DNA of 64,000 bases. Source: Nageia nagi. Lineage: Eukaryota > Pinophyta. The notes beneath the pieces were generated by a model. That model had not been told where the DNA came from, ran no database searches, and worked only from the letters and a program-made list of their open reading frames with translations. Of the stretch, positions 1 through 11,168 are shown piece after piece. Made by a program: the position numbers and the translations under genes. Location: positions 60,760,001 through 60,824,000 of the forward strand of contig JBITNC010000001.1 of NCBI GenBank assembly GCA_050084985.1, in the 5' to 3' direction. The number at the start of each line of letters is the position of its first letter. Position 1 is the stretch's first letter.

Positions 1-1468
1 TTATCTTCTTATTCTAGCCATTAGTTCAACTTTGTATCAAGATGATAAATCCACTTTTGATGTTATTCTTGACAAAATCTCTTTTTCCATTTGGAGAATG
101 TTGGGAAGATATTTTCAGAGGCATTGGTGGGATGATTGGTATTGGCTTAAGAACATTCATTTATAGATATTCAAACCCAAGTTAGGCTACCTTTGGCTAT
201 CACCTAATATTCCCATGTTTGAGCGACTAAACAATAGATTTGATCTTATTTCTACCTAGTTTAGATGGTGATTAAGGTTTTTTGTAATCTAGGGTCGATG
301 TATTAATCCTGAGAAAAGTTCTTTTGCTTGAAGTTTGTTACATCAAGGTTTACCTATTGGCCATAGGTTATAACATTTGGGGGTGGAAAATCCTATTTAT
401 GCTTTATGTAGGGAACCTTATAGTTTTTTCCATGTTTTTTGACCATGTTCTAAAGCTTTAGCTACTTGGGGTTGGATTTTATCCTTTTTAACCTATTCTT
501 GGTCACTCCTTGCTCTTGGTTTCATGTACTATTAGGGGATCCTTTACAATCTTTTAAACCCTTGAGGGAATTATGGCATATTTTTTAGCTCAATATTTTA
601 TATCATCTATGAAAAGTTAGAAATGATATTATTTTTGCAAGACATGAAGCTTCTTCTTTCTTTTATTTAGCTAGTAAATATGCAATTTTCTCTAATGCTA
701 GTTGCAAATAATTATTCAAGTGGAGAAAGTGAATGTGGAGGTTCAACATCTATGAAACTTACTTGATTATTAGGAGAATGTACCTTGCTCCATCAATTGG
801 GTCCCCTCAAATGGTGCCCCTCAATGTCATTCCCTGTCATTCTTAGTCCCATGGATGTTCTTCTTAGACTAGATACTTCTTCAATGGGCATAATTTTGTA
901 GGATTGTTGGACCTTCACAGAGCTATCACTAGTCCTAGCATCCTTTGAATCCTAAGTGAAGTCATATTATGGATCCCATTTCTCCTCATCCCCAAAGTGG
1001 ATGGGATGTCCACCCATTGCCTTTTGATCTAATTGGTTGGGGTGATGTGAGCATGTCCTCCATGACCTGGAAGGATGTTGTTAATACACATTTTACTGAG
1101 GAAGATAATAATGAGGATATCAATGATCCAAATGATGATGGATGATGTGAATCAATCCTTGGAAACCAAGGCTAGGAGTATCTAGGTGATGTGGAAAACT
1201 TTCATCTACCCCAATCTTCTACCTAGGTTATTATCTTTTTTTTGTGTTAATGATTACCTATCCCATGTTTTCTGGCTACTGTTAACTATTTTGTACTAGC
1301 AAGTTTTTTGTGTTTCTTTCTATCCACCTTATTTCCTAACTCTATTTAGTTTGAAGGGGTTATGTTTTCCAGCTATGTTTGATCATGGAATGTGCCTAAT
1401 TCCACTCGCCCCTTTTTTGTATGAAAGAGATTTTAATTTTATATAAGGTCTTTTTCATCGAAAAAAAA
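1..1468 (+). mobile_element. LINE (L1-type) 3' end relic, copy 1
   Basis: Decayed 3' portion of a plant non-LTR retrotransposon. From about position 31 it matches the second copy at 9730-11168 almost base for base. Read conceptually it carries the zf-RVT-like region that follows reverse transcriptase in plant LINEs: a leucine/histidine stretch (LLHQGLPIGHR) followed by a C-x2-C and H-x-F pattern near 340-450. It ends in a short A-run at about 1461-1468 after a T-rich 3' UTR, as expected for a LINE tail. Many stops and frameshifts are present and no open frame survives. The 5' part lies outside the window. Identification rests mainly on the better-preserved copy 2. Confidence 0.7.
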
Positions 1469-2770
1469 GTTACTATTAATAACCCTTCATGTTATTTCTA
1501 TATTTAACAAAAAATTTATTATTATTATTATTTATTATTCTTAAATAATTATTTACTATTTATCCTTCATTTAGTATTTCATAAAGTTTTATCAATGTTG
1601 TTCTAATTAGCTAGATTTGTTAACTTTGTAAATTTTCATAATCCTCCATTTTAGTAAATATAACTTCGTACTATACCTATGTGATGGAAGTTCAAGGGAG
1701 TATTTTTCTATTCTTACTATATTTCATGTCATGTTTTCTCTCCTTTGCAATGAGGAATTATATGGTGCATATCATCACACTTACAAATGGGGTGACTCTT
1801 GATACTTAAAAATAGATACAATTATATATTTTAGATGTCTTAAAAATAAATGATGATATATATACTTTATTTTGATATTATTAATGATGCATTATCAAAT
1901 TAAGTTGACTTTAATATTATATCATTTTATTTTGTTCTTTTGTGGTATAAGGATTAAGGGAGCATTGAGCAAGTTAACTGTGGCTAGGAGGAAATTTATC
2001 TATATAAGAAGATGTACATATGGGAAGACTATTCATATCTTTGGTCTTTATAGTTCTCATACAAACTTTTCATAATCAACATCTTTAGATACCACTTATT
2101 AAGATTTGAGATTTAGCATCACACAAGTTATTTTATCAATCTTTCACTTTGTATGCTAAAATAGGCTTATCTTGATAGGTTTATACACATTTGAGCTTTG
2201 TTTGATGATTTTTTCTAGAGATTTTGAAGCATGAGCATTTGAATCAATACCTAGTATTAGTGCTTGGGGATTGAATCCATTTCTTCTCAAATCTCACCAA
2301 TCTAGCATTGAATACCTACTAAGTTGATTTCTACCATCTGATCTTTTTCTTAGGTAAGGATGATAAGTATTGTATATCTCATTTCATCTTGATAGGCCTA
2401 GATCTGATCTAATAATTAAAATAATTTTTCATATTATATATTCTATTATTATTTGTAATTATTATAAATTTATTTAATGCTACTCTACATCCATATCTTT
2501 TATTATTATTGAGTACTTTCTAGGCTTGTAAAATATTTAATTATGATATATTTCTAAGTGTTGAAAACTGCATTGACAAAATGTTAATATCTGATTTCTA
2601 GGAATGAATTTTATGAGTAGAGGAAATTATGTTTGAAAATTTTTAGATTGATTTTAATTCTTGTGAAAAATTAACCTTTTTGTAATTTCCTTTATTTATT
2701 AAAATTTTCAATCTTGTTTAGCTTGCCTTATTTCCAACCATCTTCTACATTAGTTGCAAAGCATTTGAAC
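1469..2770. other. AT-rich interval without recognisable gene
   Basis: Sequence between the LINE tail and the TA microsatellite. It is duplicated at about 11169-12475. Short open stretches occur, such as one near 1872-2075 whose counterpart lies at 11576-11779, but their conservation simply reflects the block duplication. No protein family is recognised. Confidence 0.6.
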
Positions 2771-2773
<3 letters not shown>

Positions 2774-2826
<53 letters not shown>

Positions 2827-2847
2827 TTATTTATATTTATATATATT
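2774..2847. repeat. (TA)n microsatellite
   Basis: About 50 bp of uninterrupted TA dinucleotides followed by a TTTA/TATA-rich extension. The homologous site in copy 2 (12477-12496) holds only about nine TA units, so the tract has expanded or contracted since the block was duplicated. Confidence 0.95.
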
Positions 2848-2899
2848 CTATAAGGAAACTATAGTTGGAGACATGAAACACGGGATTGATGGTGGATTT

Positions 2900-3576
2900 G
2901 AGAAAATGGATAGGTAAAAATAGTCTCTCTCCATTAATTTTCTCAAGCTACAGAACTAAAAGTGATAAAAATAAGAGGGCAAATTATAGGCTATATCAAA
3001 ACTTAAAATATAACCAAAATTACATCTTTTTGGAAGAGATGGGATTCTTATAAAAATATTTTGGGAGGATGGTTCTTGATTGACTAATTTAGTAATAAGG
3101 GAATTTTGATTGTTTAGGTTCTTACTTATATATAGGAATACAAGAAGTACACAAAATATAAAATAAGAGAAATGAAAAAAATAGATATAAATCAAAATTA
3201 AAGAGTAACATGGGTCTTTATATTAATATAATATAATATAAGTATGATAAATATATATTTATAATAATAATTATGACATAAGCCAACCAACATCATTTTC
3301 CCATACATGCATGTCCTTTATACATTTTTAAACTTTGGCATACATACACTCCAATCTTCTATTCTTGAATCCTTTAATTTTGTTTCTTCATCTAATAGGG
3401 ATGATAATTCATATTGAAGGGACTGATATTTCTTAATGATTTGCATATATTTCTTGATTAACTAATTACTTAGGAGGCCTCACTAATCGCTAAGGTCTAG
3501 AGTAGATTACTAATCTCTATATGCCTCCAATATTCAATATGGATTCTATTATTATTTTAACTCTCTCTTTCTAACA
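2900..3576 (-). repeat. LTR of Ty1/copia element E, copy 1 (start uncertain)
   Basis: Read on the minus strand, the LTR begins with TGTTAGAAAG immediately after a polypurine tract (plus-strand complement at 3577-3590, minus-strand sense TAAGTTGGGGAGGA). This is the canonical arrangement for the start of a 3' LTR. Copia pol sequence lies just upstream on the same strand. The far end of the LTR (left side here) could not be fixed because no partner LTR is seen in the window, so the left coordinate is only approximate. The same boundary occurs at 13226 in the duplicated block. Confidence 0.55.
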
Positions 3577-4222
3577 TCCTCCCCAACTTAAGGCAAGAGC
3601 CTTGTTGTTGAGCCTCCTTTTAATAACTTTTCCTTTTCTTAGATTTGCCTATTTTGGAAATCTACACAAGTCCATTCTTGGTTTTATCTTCTCTATTGAC
3701 ATCATCTTCATCTTTGATCTAGTGGAGTAGGAATAAGATCATATGTTTGTACAAAATAGTTTATCAATTCATCAATAAATTTTACTTTTAGCATACAATC
3801 ATTAATCCATTGTACTTAATATGACTGAAGGAATTATGAAACCAAGTATTTGTAGCCTAGTCCAAAACTATTTGGTGGTGTTCTCTAGGGCCACATCAAA
3901 AATAATTTCTTAACTAGATCCAACTCTAATTATTCTTTTAAGAACATCTAGCAAGCGTTGATATTAATAAATAACTCCTCACCTTGGATATTGATTTACC
4001 AACCATAAGAGTCTCTACACATGAATAGTTTCTCCATAATTTTCCCTTGAATATCATATAGTAGGTATAGAACCTTCATTAAATATAGTGATGAACTTAT
4101 GGAAGTATTTATTCTTTGGTGATATTTTATGGTTTTGGATTTCTATCCTCCCTTTTGTAATATAGTGTTGAGTTTCTTTAATAGTTTGTGGTTCTTTTTA
4201 TATGACCTCATTTTTAATCTAT
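3577..4222 (-). pseudogene. Ty1/copia element E, RT-region remnant, copy 1
   Basis: Antisense remnant of the 3' end of copia pol, ending at the polypurine tract at 3577-3590. The conceptual minus-strand reading resembles the copia reverse transcriptase segment leading to the YVDD-type motif (a LINYF-x-Q-TYDL-like stretch), with many stops. The homology is cut at 4222, where repeat R-A starts. Assignment is strengthened by copy 2, where the integrase part is preserved directly upstream. Confidence 0.45.
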
Positions 4223-4464
4223 TATAATTCACAACATATGGACTGAAAATTCTTCAAAACACAATTCAGAGCCCAATTCATGGGAATCTATGTTTGTTAT
4301 TTTTTTTTATCATATGAGTTGATGGGTGTTTATATCATTGATAAAAACTATTATTAAAGGTGTATACTATCTAGCCTCCAAAATTCTCCCTCTTTCCTTT
4401 GATAAATCTTACATCATCAGACGTGGAAATATGTATTGGTGGGGTTTATTTTTATTTTTGATAC

Positions 4465-4526
4465 GAGGGTTAATCCCACTTCATGTAACCCTATTTTTAG
4501 GGTTATACAAAGTGGGATTAACCCTC
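4465..4526. repeat. Long perfect hairpin
   Basis: A 17-bp arm, GAGGGTTAATCCCACTT (4465-4481), is perfectly inverted at 4510-4526. Inside it a second inverted pair, AACCCTA...TAGGGTT, closes over a T-rich loop, so nearly the whole 62 bp can fold as one stem. In R-B the left arm is intact at about 8602-8618 but the right arm stops after AAGTGGGATTA. Confidence 0.9.
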
Positions 4527-4685
4527 TTTCCATTTTAAATAGAAACATTGCTAGGTGTGTTCTAAGCTGCAATTAGTGATATGCTAGTAAAAATAGTGCA
4601 ATTTTCTAGCACAAGCGTAGGTTCAAATCCATGTAAGATGATTTGATAACTTCTAGCTCCAACACTTCATTTTTTTTCAATTTTT

Positions 4686-4785
4686 TTATAAATGTAGTTC
4701 ATATAACCTAAAATAGATAAATGTAGTTCATATAATCCTAAAATTGATAAACATAGTTTGTATAACCCTAAATTAGAAAATTGAT
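4686..4785 (+). repeat. Short tandem repeat (about 30 bp x 3)
   Basis: Three imperfect units of the pattern ATAAATGTAGTTCATATAAC followed by a CTAAAAT-type segment. Lies inside R-A, in the part missing from R-B. Confidence 0.7.
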
Positions 4786-6429
4786 TGATATGCTTGAAAT
4801 ATGCACCATATCAAATGTGTCAAGGGTATGGGGGAAATTCTAGAGGGTAAATAGCAAATGCTATTAATAAATGTTATATGAAAATGATGCTAATTTCTAA
4901 TTAACATTTGATATGGGATAATATGAAAATGATCAATCGAACATGGAAAATGAATACTAGATGTGAATTACTTTTTTATTTTTTCTAAATTTAAAAATAA
5001 AAATAAATATAAGTAATATATTAAACATATAATTTAAAAATGAGTAATGAATATTATAATTTATCTATAATAATTTAGAAATTATATGATTTATATATGA
5101 AAGGAATTGATCAATCTATTAAACTAAGGCAAGAAGGATACATATATATTTTTTGTTAATAGTCAATTTTTTATAGATTTATCTCTTGGAATTGGATTTC
5201 ATGTTTGAATACTTATCTTATGTTAAAGTCACCCAGGAGTCGCATATAGCTTCTTCCATGCCAATAAGAAACCTTTAATTGAACTTTGTAGCATATCACC
5301 AACATGTGAGGGAGGATAGTTTTGAACCTAGATCTCTCTTTTTAACACTTGAGATTTTCCACACTCACTTTCTCTTCAACTACCTTAATATGAGTTGATA
5401 TGCTAATAGATTTTGAATTTATACTGGCTAGGTTTTTGGATCAATTGTCACTAAGTTGATCAAGGAGGATCAGTAGGCCAATCAACGAGGATCGATAGGT
5501 CACTCAATATGATCAATCATTAGTTGAGAAATTGAATCTATTGGTTATACCTATGTATACCAATTACATAATAGAGAACTATTTTTTATACTTAGTCAAA
5601 AAATTAGGCTCCATCTTTAACAAGAAGATAGACAAATTGTATCACAAAATGAATATATAGGATTTATAGTGTAAAACCCTATGATAGGGTAAAAAATATT
5701 ATGAAATGAATGTAATTTATTATTTAAAATAAGGAACATAGGAGTACAATAACCTTGGAATGGTCTAGTACCTAAATATCATCAAACACCTTCTAAATTA
5801 TTCTCCTCCTTCTCATCTCTATTGCTCACTCTAGAACTCTCTCTTTCTTTTCTTATCATTTTTTCTCTTATCTATTGGAAGAAAAATGATATCCCTAAAC
5901 TCTCTTTCTATTAATTTATTTGAACTAATTCATTAATAAAGCTATAAAATTAAGTTTCAATAACCATCATTCAAATTTTCTTGATTGTACCTACCATTTA
6001 CCAAATTTTCCCAACTATCATAAAAGTGTCTAGATGTCATTTTGTAGAATCCACAACTTTTGGATTAAAAATCCTATAGAATTAAATTTTTTTCCATATA
6101 TTATCAATAATGGAAAGTAAATTTAGTTAAAAATTTATCTTCTGAATCCTTATGATTCATTACATCATGTCCATCAATATGATAACTAACAATTTTTTTT
6201 ACACAATTTCCAACTATTAAAAAGTGCAAAAATGCCATATTTATGGACTCATAACATTTGTAGCATGTGCTCACATACCTTGAAATTTTATTTATGTATT
6301 TTTGGTAATACAAATTACCATTTTTTTAAATTTTATATCCTAACTTAACTTGATCCACTTCCAATGAATCCACCAATATAGCCTATGACTAAGACTTGCA
6401 CCTACCATTAACTTGGTAGAGTGCATAGA

Positions 6430-6780
6430 GCACCATAATTTGATAAAAAATTGTGGCATACAAAAAGAATCATAATTTAACCAAGCATAAAATTTTTATC
6501 AAGCATCAATGATTGAATAAGAATTGATGATTGACCATGTATCAAAGTTTGACCAAGAATTGTAGTTGTCTAAGTATCATATATATCCAATTGCATAGAT
6601 GTCAAAGTGTTGTAGTCATGCATACATCATAATTGTCCAAGCATCATAGTTTAACTAAGAATTATATTATACATAGAAAATCATAGTATAAATAGAGTTT
6701 CATAGTCTATAGAAAGCATCGTAATCTGACTAAGCACCATAATCTGCACAAAATACTATAGTTTACACAAAGTGTCTAGA
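6430..6780. repeat. Degenerate short tandem repeat field
   Basis: A run of imperfect units of about 18-20 bp resembling AGCATCATAGTTTGACCAAG, drifting along the field (CATCAATGATTGAA, CATCATAGTTTAACTAAG, CACCATAATCTGCAC and others). It looks like an old, strongly decayed minisatellite. Confidence 0.55.
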
Positions 6781-7139
6781 GTGCATAATTTGGCCTTTTT
6801 CTAATTACTAAGAATTTGATGCAAATTTTGGGGTGAGTTATTGGAAAAAATGGGTATTTAAAATAAATTATTTCTTCCAAAAATTCCATATGGATTAAAA
6901 TATATGAGTTACAAAAGTTTTTACTATTCTCATGGAAAACTGGACTATTCAATTGGAAAAACATTATAAAACACTAAAAAATTTCCAAACAACATAGTAT
7001 GTGTGGTTAGAAAAGAAATATTTACATAAACTTAAAACTAAGTTTTAGATCATTATCACTATCCATCTAGTTAATTAATACATTAATTATACACTAACCA
7101 ATAATACCTTTTGAATTCAACAAATACCAATCTTGTTGA

Positions 7140-7225
7140 TTTAATGCCTAGCTCAGTTGGAATAATGACCTATTATAAATCGATGTATTGATATCAAAAA
7201 TCAATACCTCTATATATATAATTAT
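7140..7225 (+). repeat. Possible tRNA-derived SINE head (weak)
   Basis: The segment GCCTAGCTCAGTTGGAATAA at 7147-7166 closely matches a tRNA-type internal promoter A box. Some 35-40 bp downstream, ATATCAAAAATCAATACC could be a decayed B box. There is no A-tail or target duplication that I can support, and no second copy in the window. Confidence 0.3.
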
Positions 7226-8354
7226 AAAACCTCTCAATTTTATACTTTTATTTATTTATTTAAAAAAATAATTTTATTCCCTAATGTTTTTTCTTGTTTA
7301 TATAGTTTTCATACTATCTATTCTTTTTTAACAACCTATATAATTTTTATACTATTTATATTTTTTGAGTAGTCCAATGTACTACAAATCCATTAGGCTC
7401 CTAATGATTTTACCTATAAAATTAGTATTTACCAAACATTTTTACAATTGTACATTTGAAATTTAAAATATACAAAATTTTAAAAAAAATCCTAAACACT
7501 TATAAAAAGTAAAAAAATAAGATTTAGATTCCTAATCTATGGCTTCATTTCATTGTGATTTCCCCTTTAAGAGTTTATTTTATCATTAATTTCTTAAAGA
7601 GGGTTAAAATTCACCAACCTGCTCTACATACCCTTCATCAACATGAGTGAGAATATCATGGTTAGTCATCATGATCACACTAACATTCTTCCTCATGATT
7701 TTCACTCATTCTCATGATTAAAATTCTTTTGTACATTTTCTCAAAGTGATTTTTCCAACTTGCATAGTGAAAATGACTTTTGATTTTTTATTTCTATTTT
7801 TCCATTTGAAAAATGTGTTTAGACAACTCAAAATCAATTGAATGATTTGAGGTTAGTTACACAACTTTTCATCAAGAAATTAATTTTAAGACATTTACAC
7901 AACCTAAAATAATTGTAACATTTTTTTCTTTATTTCAAAGTTTTCTTTTTTCTCTTATCTTATTTTTTTTATCATTTTATTTATCTTTCTTAACATCCTT
8001 ATAACCTTCTAACCCTCATCCTTATAGAATAGTTTTTAAATTTTTTGAGCTAATATTATTCATCAAGTGATTCTACATCATCTTCCCATCTCTCAAGGGA
8101 GAGTAACTTAGTAGAAAGCCTTCAAAACATGTGCGAGCATGGGTTTCTTAAAAAAATCCCTATTTTTAAAACTTATTAAACCCCTCATGGTAAACCCCTA
8201 TATAATAAATAATAACCCTTTTTTTAAATTTACCATTTGTCTGAATTTCAAATACTCTTGTATAATCTTTTGCATGAACTTTAAATACAAATGCCCCCTC
8301 CCCTTATAAAATACTTAATGATATACCAAAAGTTCAACTAGCTTTGTGGTTGTG

Positions 8355-8744
8355 ATATCAATTCACAACATATGGACTGAAAATTCTTCAAAACATAATT
8401 CAGAGCCCAATTCATGGGAATCTATGTTTGTTATTTTTTTTATCATATGAGTTGATGGGTGTTTATATCATTGATAAAAACTATTATTAAAGGTGTATAC
8501 TATCTAGCCTCTAGAATTCTCCCTCTTTCCTTTGATAAATCTTACATTATCAGACGTGGAAATATGTATTGATGGGGTTTATTTTTATTTTTGATACGAG
8601 GGTTAATCCCACTTCATGTAACCCTATTTTTAGGGTTATACAAAGTGGGATTATAATTTGAAAATGAGTAATGAATATTATAATTTATTTATAATAATTT
8701 AGAAATTATATGATTTATATATATATATGAAAGAAATTGATCAA

Positions 8745-8832
<88 letters not shown>

Positions 8833-9062
8833 TAGTCAATTCTTAGAGATTTATCTTTTGAAATTAGATTCAAGAGTCACTTCCAATTTCATCCATGCCA
8901 ACAAGAAACCTTTCAACTAAACTTTGTAACATATCACCAACATGTGAAGGAGGAGAGTTTGGAAACTAGATCTCTCTTTTTAACACTTAGAGTTTTCACA
9001 CCCACTTTCTCTCCAAGTCTCTTAACATGACTTGACAAAACAATGGATTTTGAATTTACACT
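8355..9062. repeat. Unclassified repeat R-B (deleted copy of R-A)
   Basis: Matches R-A from ATTCACAACATATGG to the region around GAATTTACA. About 510 bp present in R-A (approximately 4521-5029) are missing. The breakpoint falls inside the right arm of the hairpin. The interior also holds a (TA)n expansion where R-A has only a few units. Confidence 0.8.
8741..8830. repeat. (TA)n microsatellite within R-B
   Basis: Long TA dinucleotide run, broken only near its left end, inside R-B. The corresponding site in R-A (5090-5150) has only a few TA units. Confidence 0.95.
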
Positions 9063-9099
9063 TTTAAAAATTGGTACAATAATTTAAATAATATTACAA

Positions 9100-11168
9100 T
9101 AATTTATAGTTTGTGTAGATAATCATAATATTCTTAAATAAGATAGTAATAAGTTAGTAGATAAACTTCTTAGAGATTTTATTTGGGCATCTAATATGCA
9201 AAATCAAGGTTTTCACATAGTGGCATGGGATGTTTGTTGCCTTCCTCATTCAACTAGAGGAATGGACATTTTTGATTGCTAGAACCAAGGATTTGCTCTT
9301 TGTTCCAAATGGATAATTAGAGCCATGGAGGATGTTGAGGTCTGGAAGATCCTCATTTGACATTGTATTTCTATAGGCCTCCCTATGGTAAAATGTCTTG
9401 GAAGGGTCTATACCTTCAAATGATTCGTACTACTCAAGTCCCTATCAAGATCTTTGGTTCATTTGTTTCAAAATGTATTTGGAAGGCATGGAGAAGCTTT
9501 CAAGCCTTAGCTTCATTGGAATGGGAAGCAAAATTCGTCAAGGGCCTCCCTCTCTTCCTTGAATGTTTGGTGGTCTCTTGTTCTTAAATTTTATGGTTTT
9601 CCTTTGGCAAGTGTTCAATGGGTCAGAGCCCTTCACTTTCATAGGAAGGGAATTGATTCTCATAAGTAGTTTTTTTATTTTCAAACCAAGCATTGGTTGC
9701 CTTGGGAGAGTTTTGTAAAAAACTTAACTTGTATCAGGATGATAAATCCACTTTTGATGTTGTTCTTGACAAAATCTCTTTTTCCATTTGGAAAAAGTTG
9801 GGAAGATATTTTCAGAGGCCTTGGTGGGATGATTGGTATTGGCTTAAGAACATTCATTTATAGAGATTCAAACCCAAGTTAGGCTACCTTTGGCTATCAC
9901 CTAATATTTCCATGTTTGAGCGACTAAACAATAGATGTGATCTTGTTTCTACCTAATTTAGATGGTGATTAAGGTTTTTTGTAATCTGGGCTCGATGTAT
10001 TAATCCTAAGAAAAGTTTTTTTGCTTGAAGTTTGTTACATCAAGGTTTACCTATTGGCCATAGGTTACAACATTTGGGGGTGGAAAATCCTATTTGTGCT
10101 TTATGTAGGGAACCTAATAGTTTTTCCCATGTTTTTTGATCATGTTCTAAAGCTTTAGCTGCTTGGGGTCGGATTTTATCCTTTTTAACCTATTCTTGGT
10201 CACTCCCTACTCTTGGTTTCATGCAGTATTAGGTGATCCTTTTTAATTTTTTAAACCATTGAGGGAATTATGGCATATTTTTTAGCTCAATATTTTATAT
10301 CATCTATGAAAAGTTAGAAATGATATTATTTTTGCAAGACATGAAGCTTCTTCTTTCTTTTATTTAGCTAGTAAATATGAAATTTTCTACTAATGCTAGT
10401 TACAAATAATTGTTCAAGTGGAGAAAGTGAATGTGGAGGTTCAACATCTATGAAACTTACTTGATTACTAGGGGAATGTACGTTGCTCCATCAGCTGGGT
10501 CCCCCTTGGATGGTGAACCTTAATTTCATTCCTTATTGTTCCCAATCTTGTGGATGTTCTTCTTAGACCAGATACTTCTTTGATGGGCATAATTTTGTTG
10601 GATTGTTGGACTTTCACAGAGCTATCACTGGTCCTAGGATTATTTGAATCCTAAGTGAAGTCTTATTATGGATCCCATTTCTCCTCATCCCTAAAGTGGC
10701 TAGGATGTCCACCCACTACCTTCTGATGTAGTTGGTTGGGTTGATGCAAGCACATCCTCCATGACTTGGAAGGATGTTGTTAATACACATTTTACTGAGG
10801 AAGATAATAATGAGGATATCAATGATCCAAATGATGATGGATGATGTACATCGAGCCTTGGCAACTAAGGTTGGGAGTATCAAGGTGATGTGGAAAACTT
10901 TCATCCACCCCAATCTTCTACCTAGGTTATTATCTATTTTTTTGTGTTAATGATTAACTATCCCATGTTTTTCAGCTATTGTTAACTATTTTGTACTAGC
11001 AAGTTTTTTGTGTTTCTTTCTAGCCACCCTATTTCCTAACTCAATTTAGTTTGAAGGGGTTATGTTTTCCAGCTGTGTTTGATCATGGAATGTTCCTAAT
11101 TCCACTTGCCCCTTTTTGTATGAAAGAGATTTTAATTTTATATAAGGTCTTTTTCATCCAAAAAAAAG
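9100..11168 (+). mobile_element. LINE (L1-type) 3' portion, copy 2
   Basis: Best evidence for the LINE. At about 9160-9350 the conceptual frame gives LLRDFIWAS, then F-H-x-VAWD-VC-LP near a small RG-x-D-I stretch and CSKWIIRAMED. This is the signature of plant L1 sequence downstream of the RT catalytic core. At 9850-10180 follows the zf-RVT region (FKPKLGYLWLSP, LLHQGLPIGHRLQ, C-A-L-C, FSHVF, SCSKALAAWG). The element ends in a short A-run near 11161-11168. Multiple stops, frameshifts and no endonuclease or RT core: a 5'-truncated, dead copy. From about 9730 on it is duplicated at 31-1468. Confidence 0.75.

Larger units (their letters stand above)
31..4222 (+). repeat. Large direct duplication, copy 1 (LINE tail to copia E)
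   Basis: This block is repeated in direct orientation at about 9730-13906, an offset of roughly 9.7 kb. The match runs through the LINE tail, the AT-rich interval, a TA microsatellite, the copia E LTR and about 650 bp of copia pol. It stops abruptly at 4222, where copy 1 passes into repeat R-A while copy 2 continues into more copia pol. Divergence is mostly point substitutions plus small indels. Because the match does not resume after 4222, this is not a simple clean tandem duplication in its present state. Confidence 0.85.
4223..5425. repeat. Unclassified repeat R-A
   Basis: About 1.2 kb with a diverged, internally deleted second copy (R-B) at 8355-9062 in the same orientation. The shared left edge is ATTCACAACATATGG and the shared right edge is near GATTTTGAATTTA. 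R-A begins exactly where the large block duplication ends. It contains a 62-bp hairpin (4465-4526) and a small tandem repeat. No coding capacity is evident: the open stretch at 4326-4538 spans the hairpin and resembles no family. The ends are not TG..CA on both sides and no target duplication was found, so whether it is an LTR, a MITE-like element or part of a segmental duplication is open. Confidence 0.7.
5426..8354. other. AT-rich spacer between R-A and R-B
   Basis: Nearly 3 kb with no convincing coding region. The short open stretches at 6104-6313 and 6776-6964 (minus strand) have no recognisable domain and arise in low-complexity AT-rich sequence. It contains a degenerate repeat field (6430-6780) and a weak tRNA-like segment near 7146. 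Confidence 0.6.

Noticed and set aside
1872-2075. Open frame conserved at 11576-11779
   Set aside because: Conservation is explained by the 9.7-kb-offset block duplication; no domain or codon signal.
2714-2917. 67-codon open frame with repeated Ile-Tyr
   Set aside because: It is a translation of the TA microsatellite and flanks, not a protein.
4486-4506. AACCCTA...TAGGGTT resembling telomeric repeat
   Set aside because: Only one unit on each arm of a hairpin; no tandem array.
4618-4629. GGTTCAAATCC as a tRNA B box
   Set aside because: No acceptable A box at the right distance and no tRNA fold nearby.
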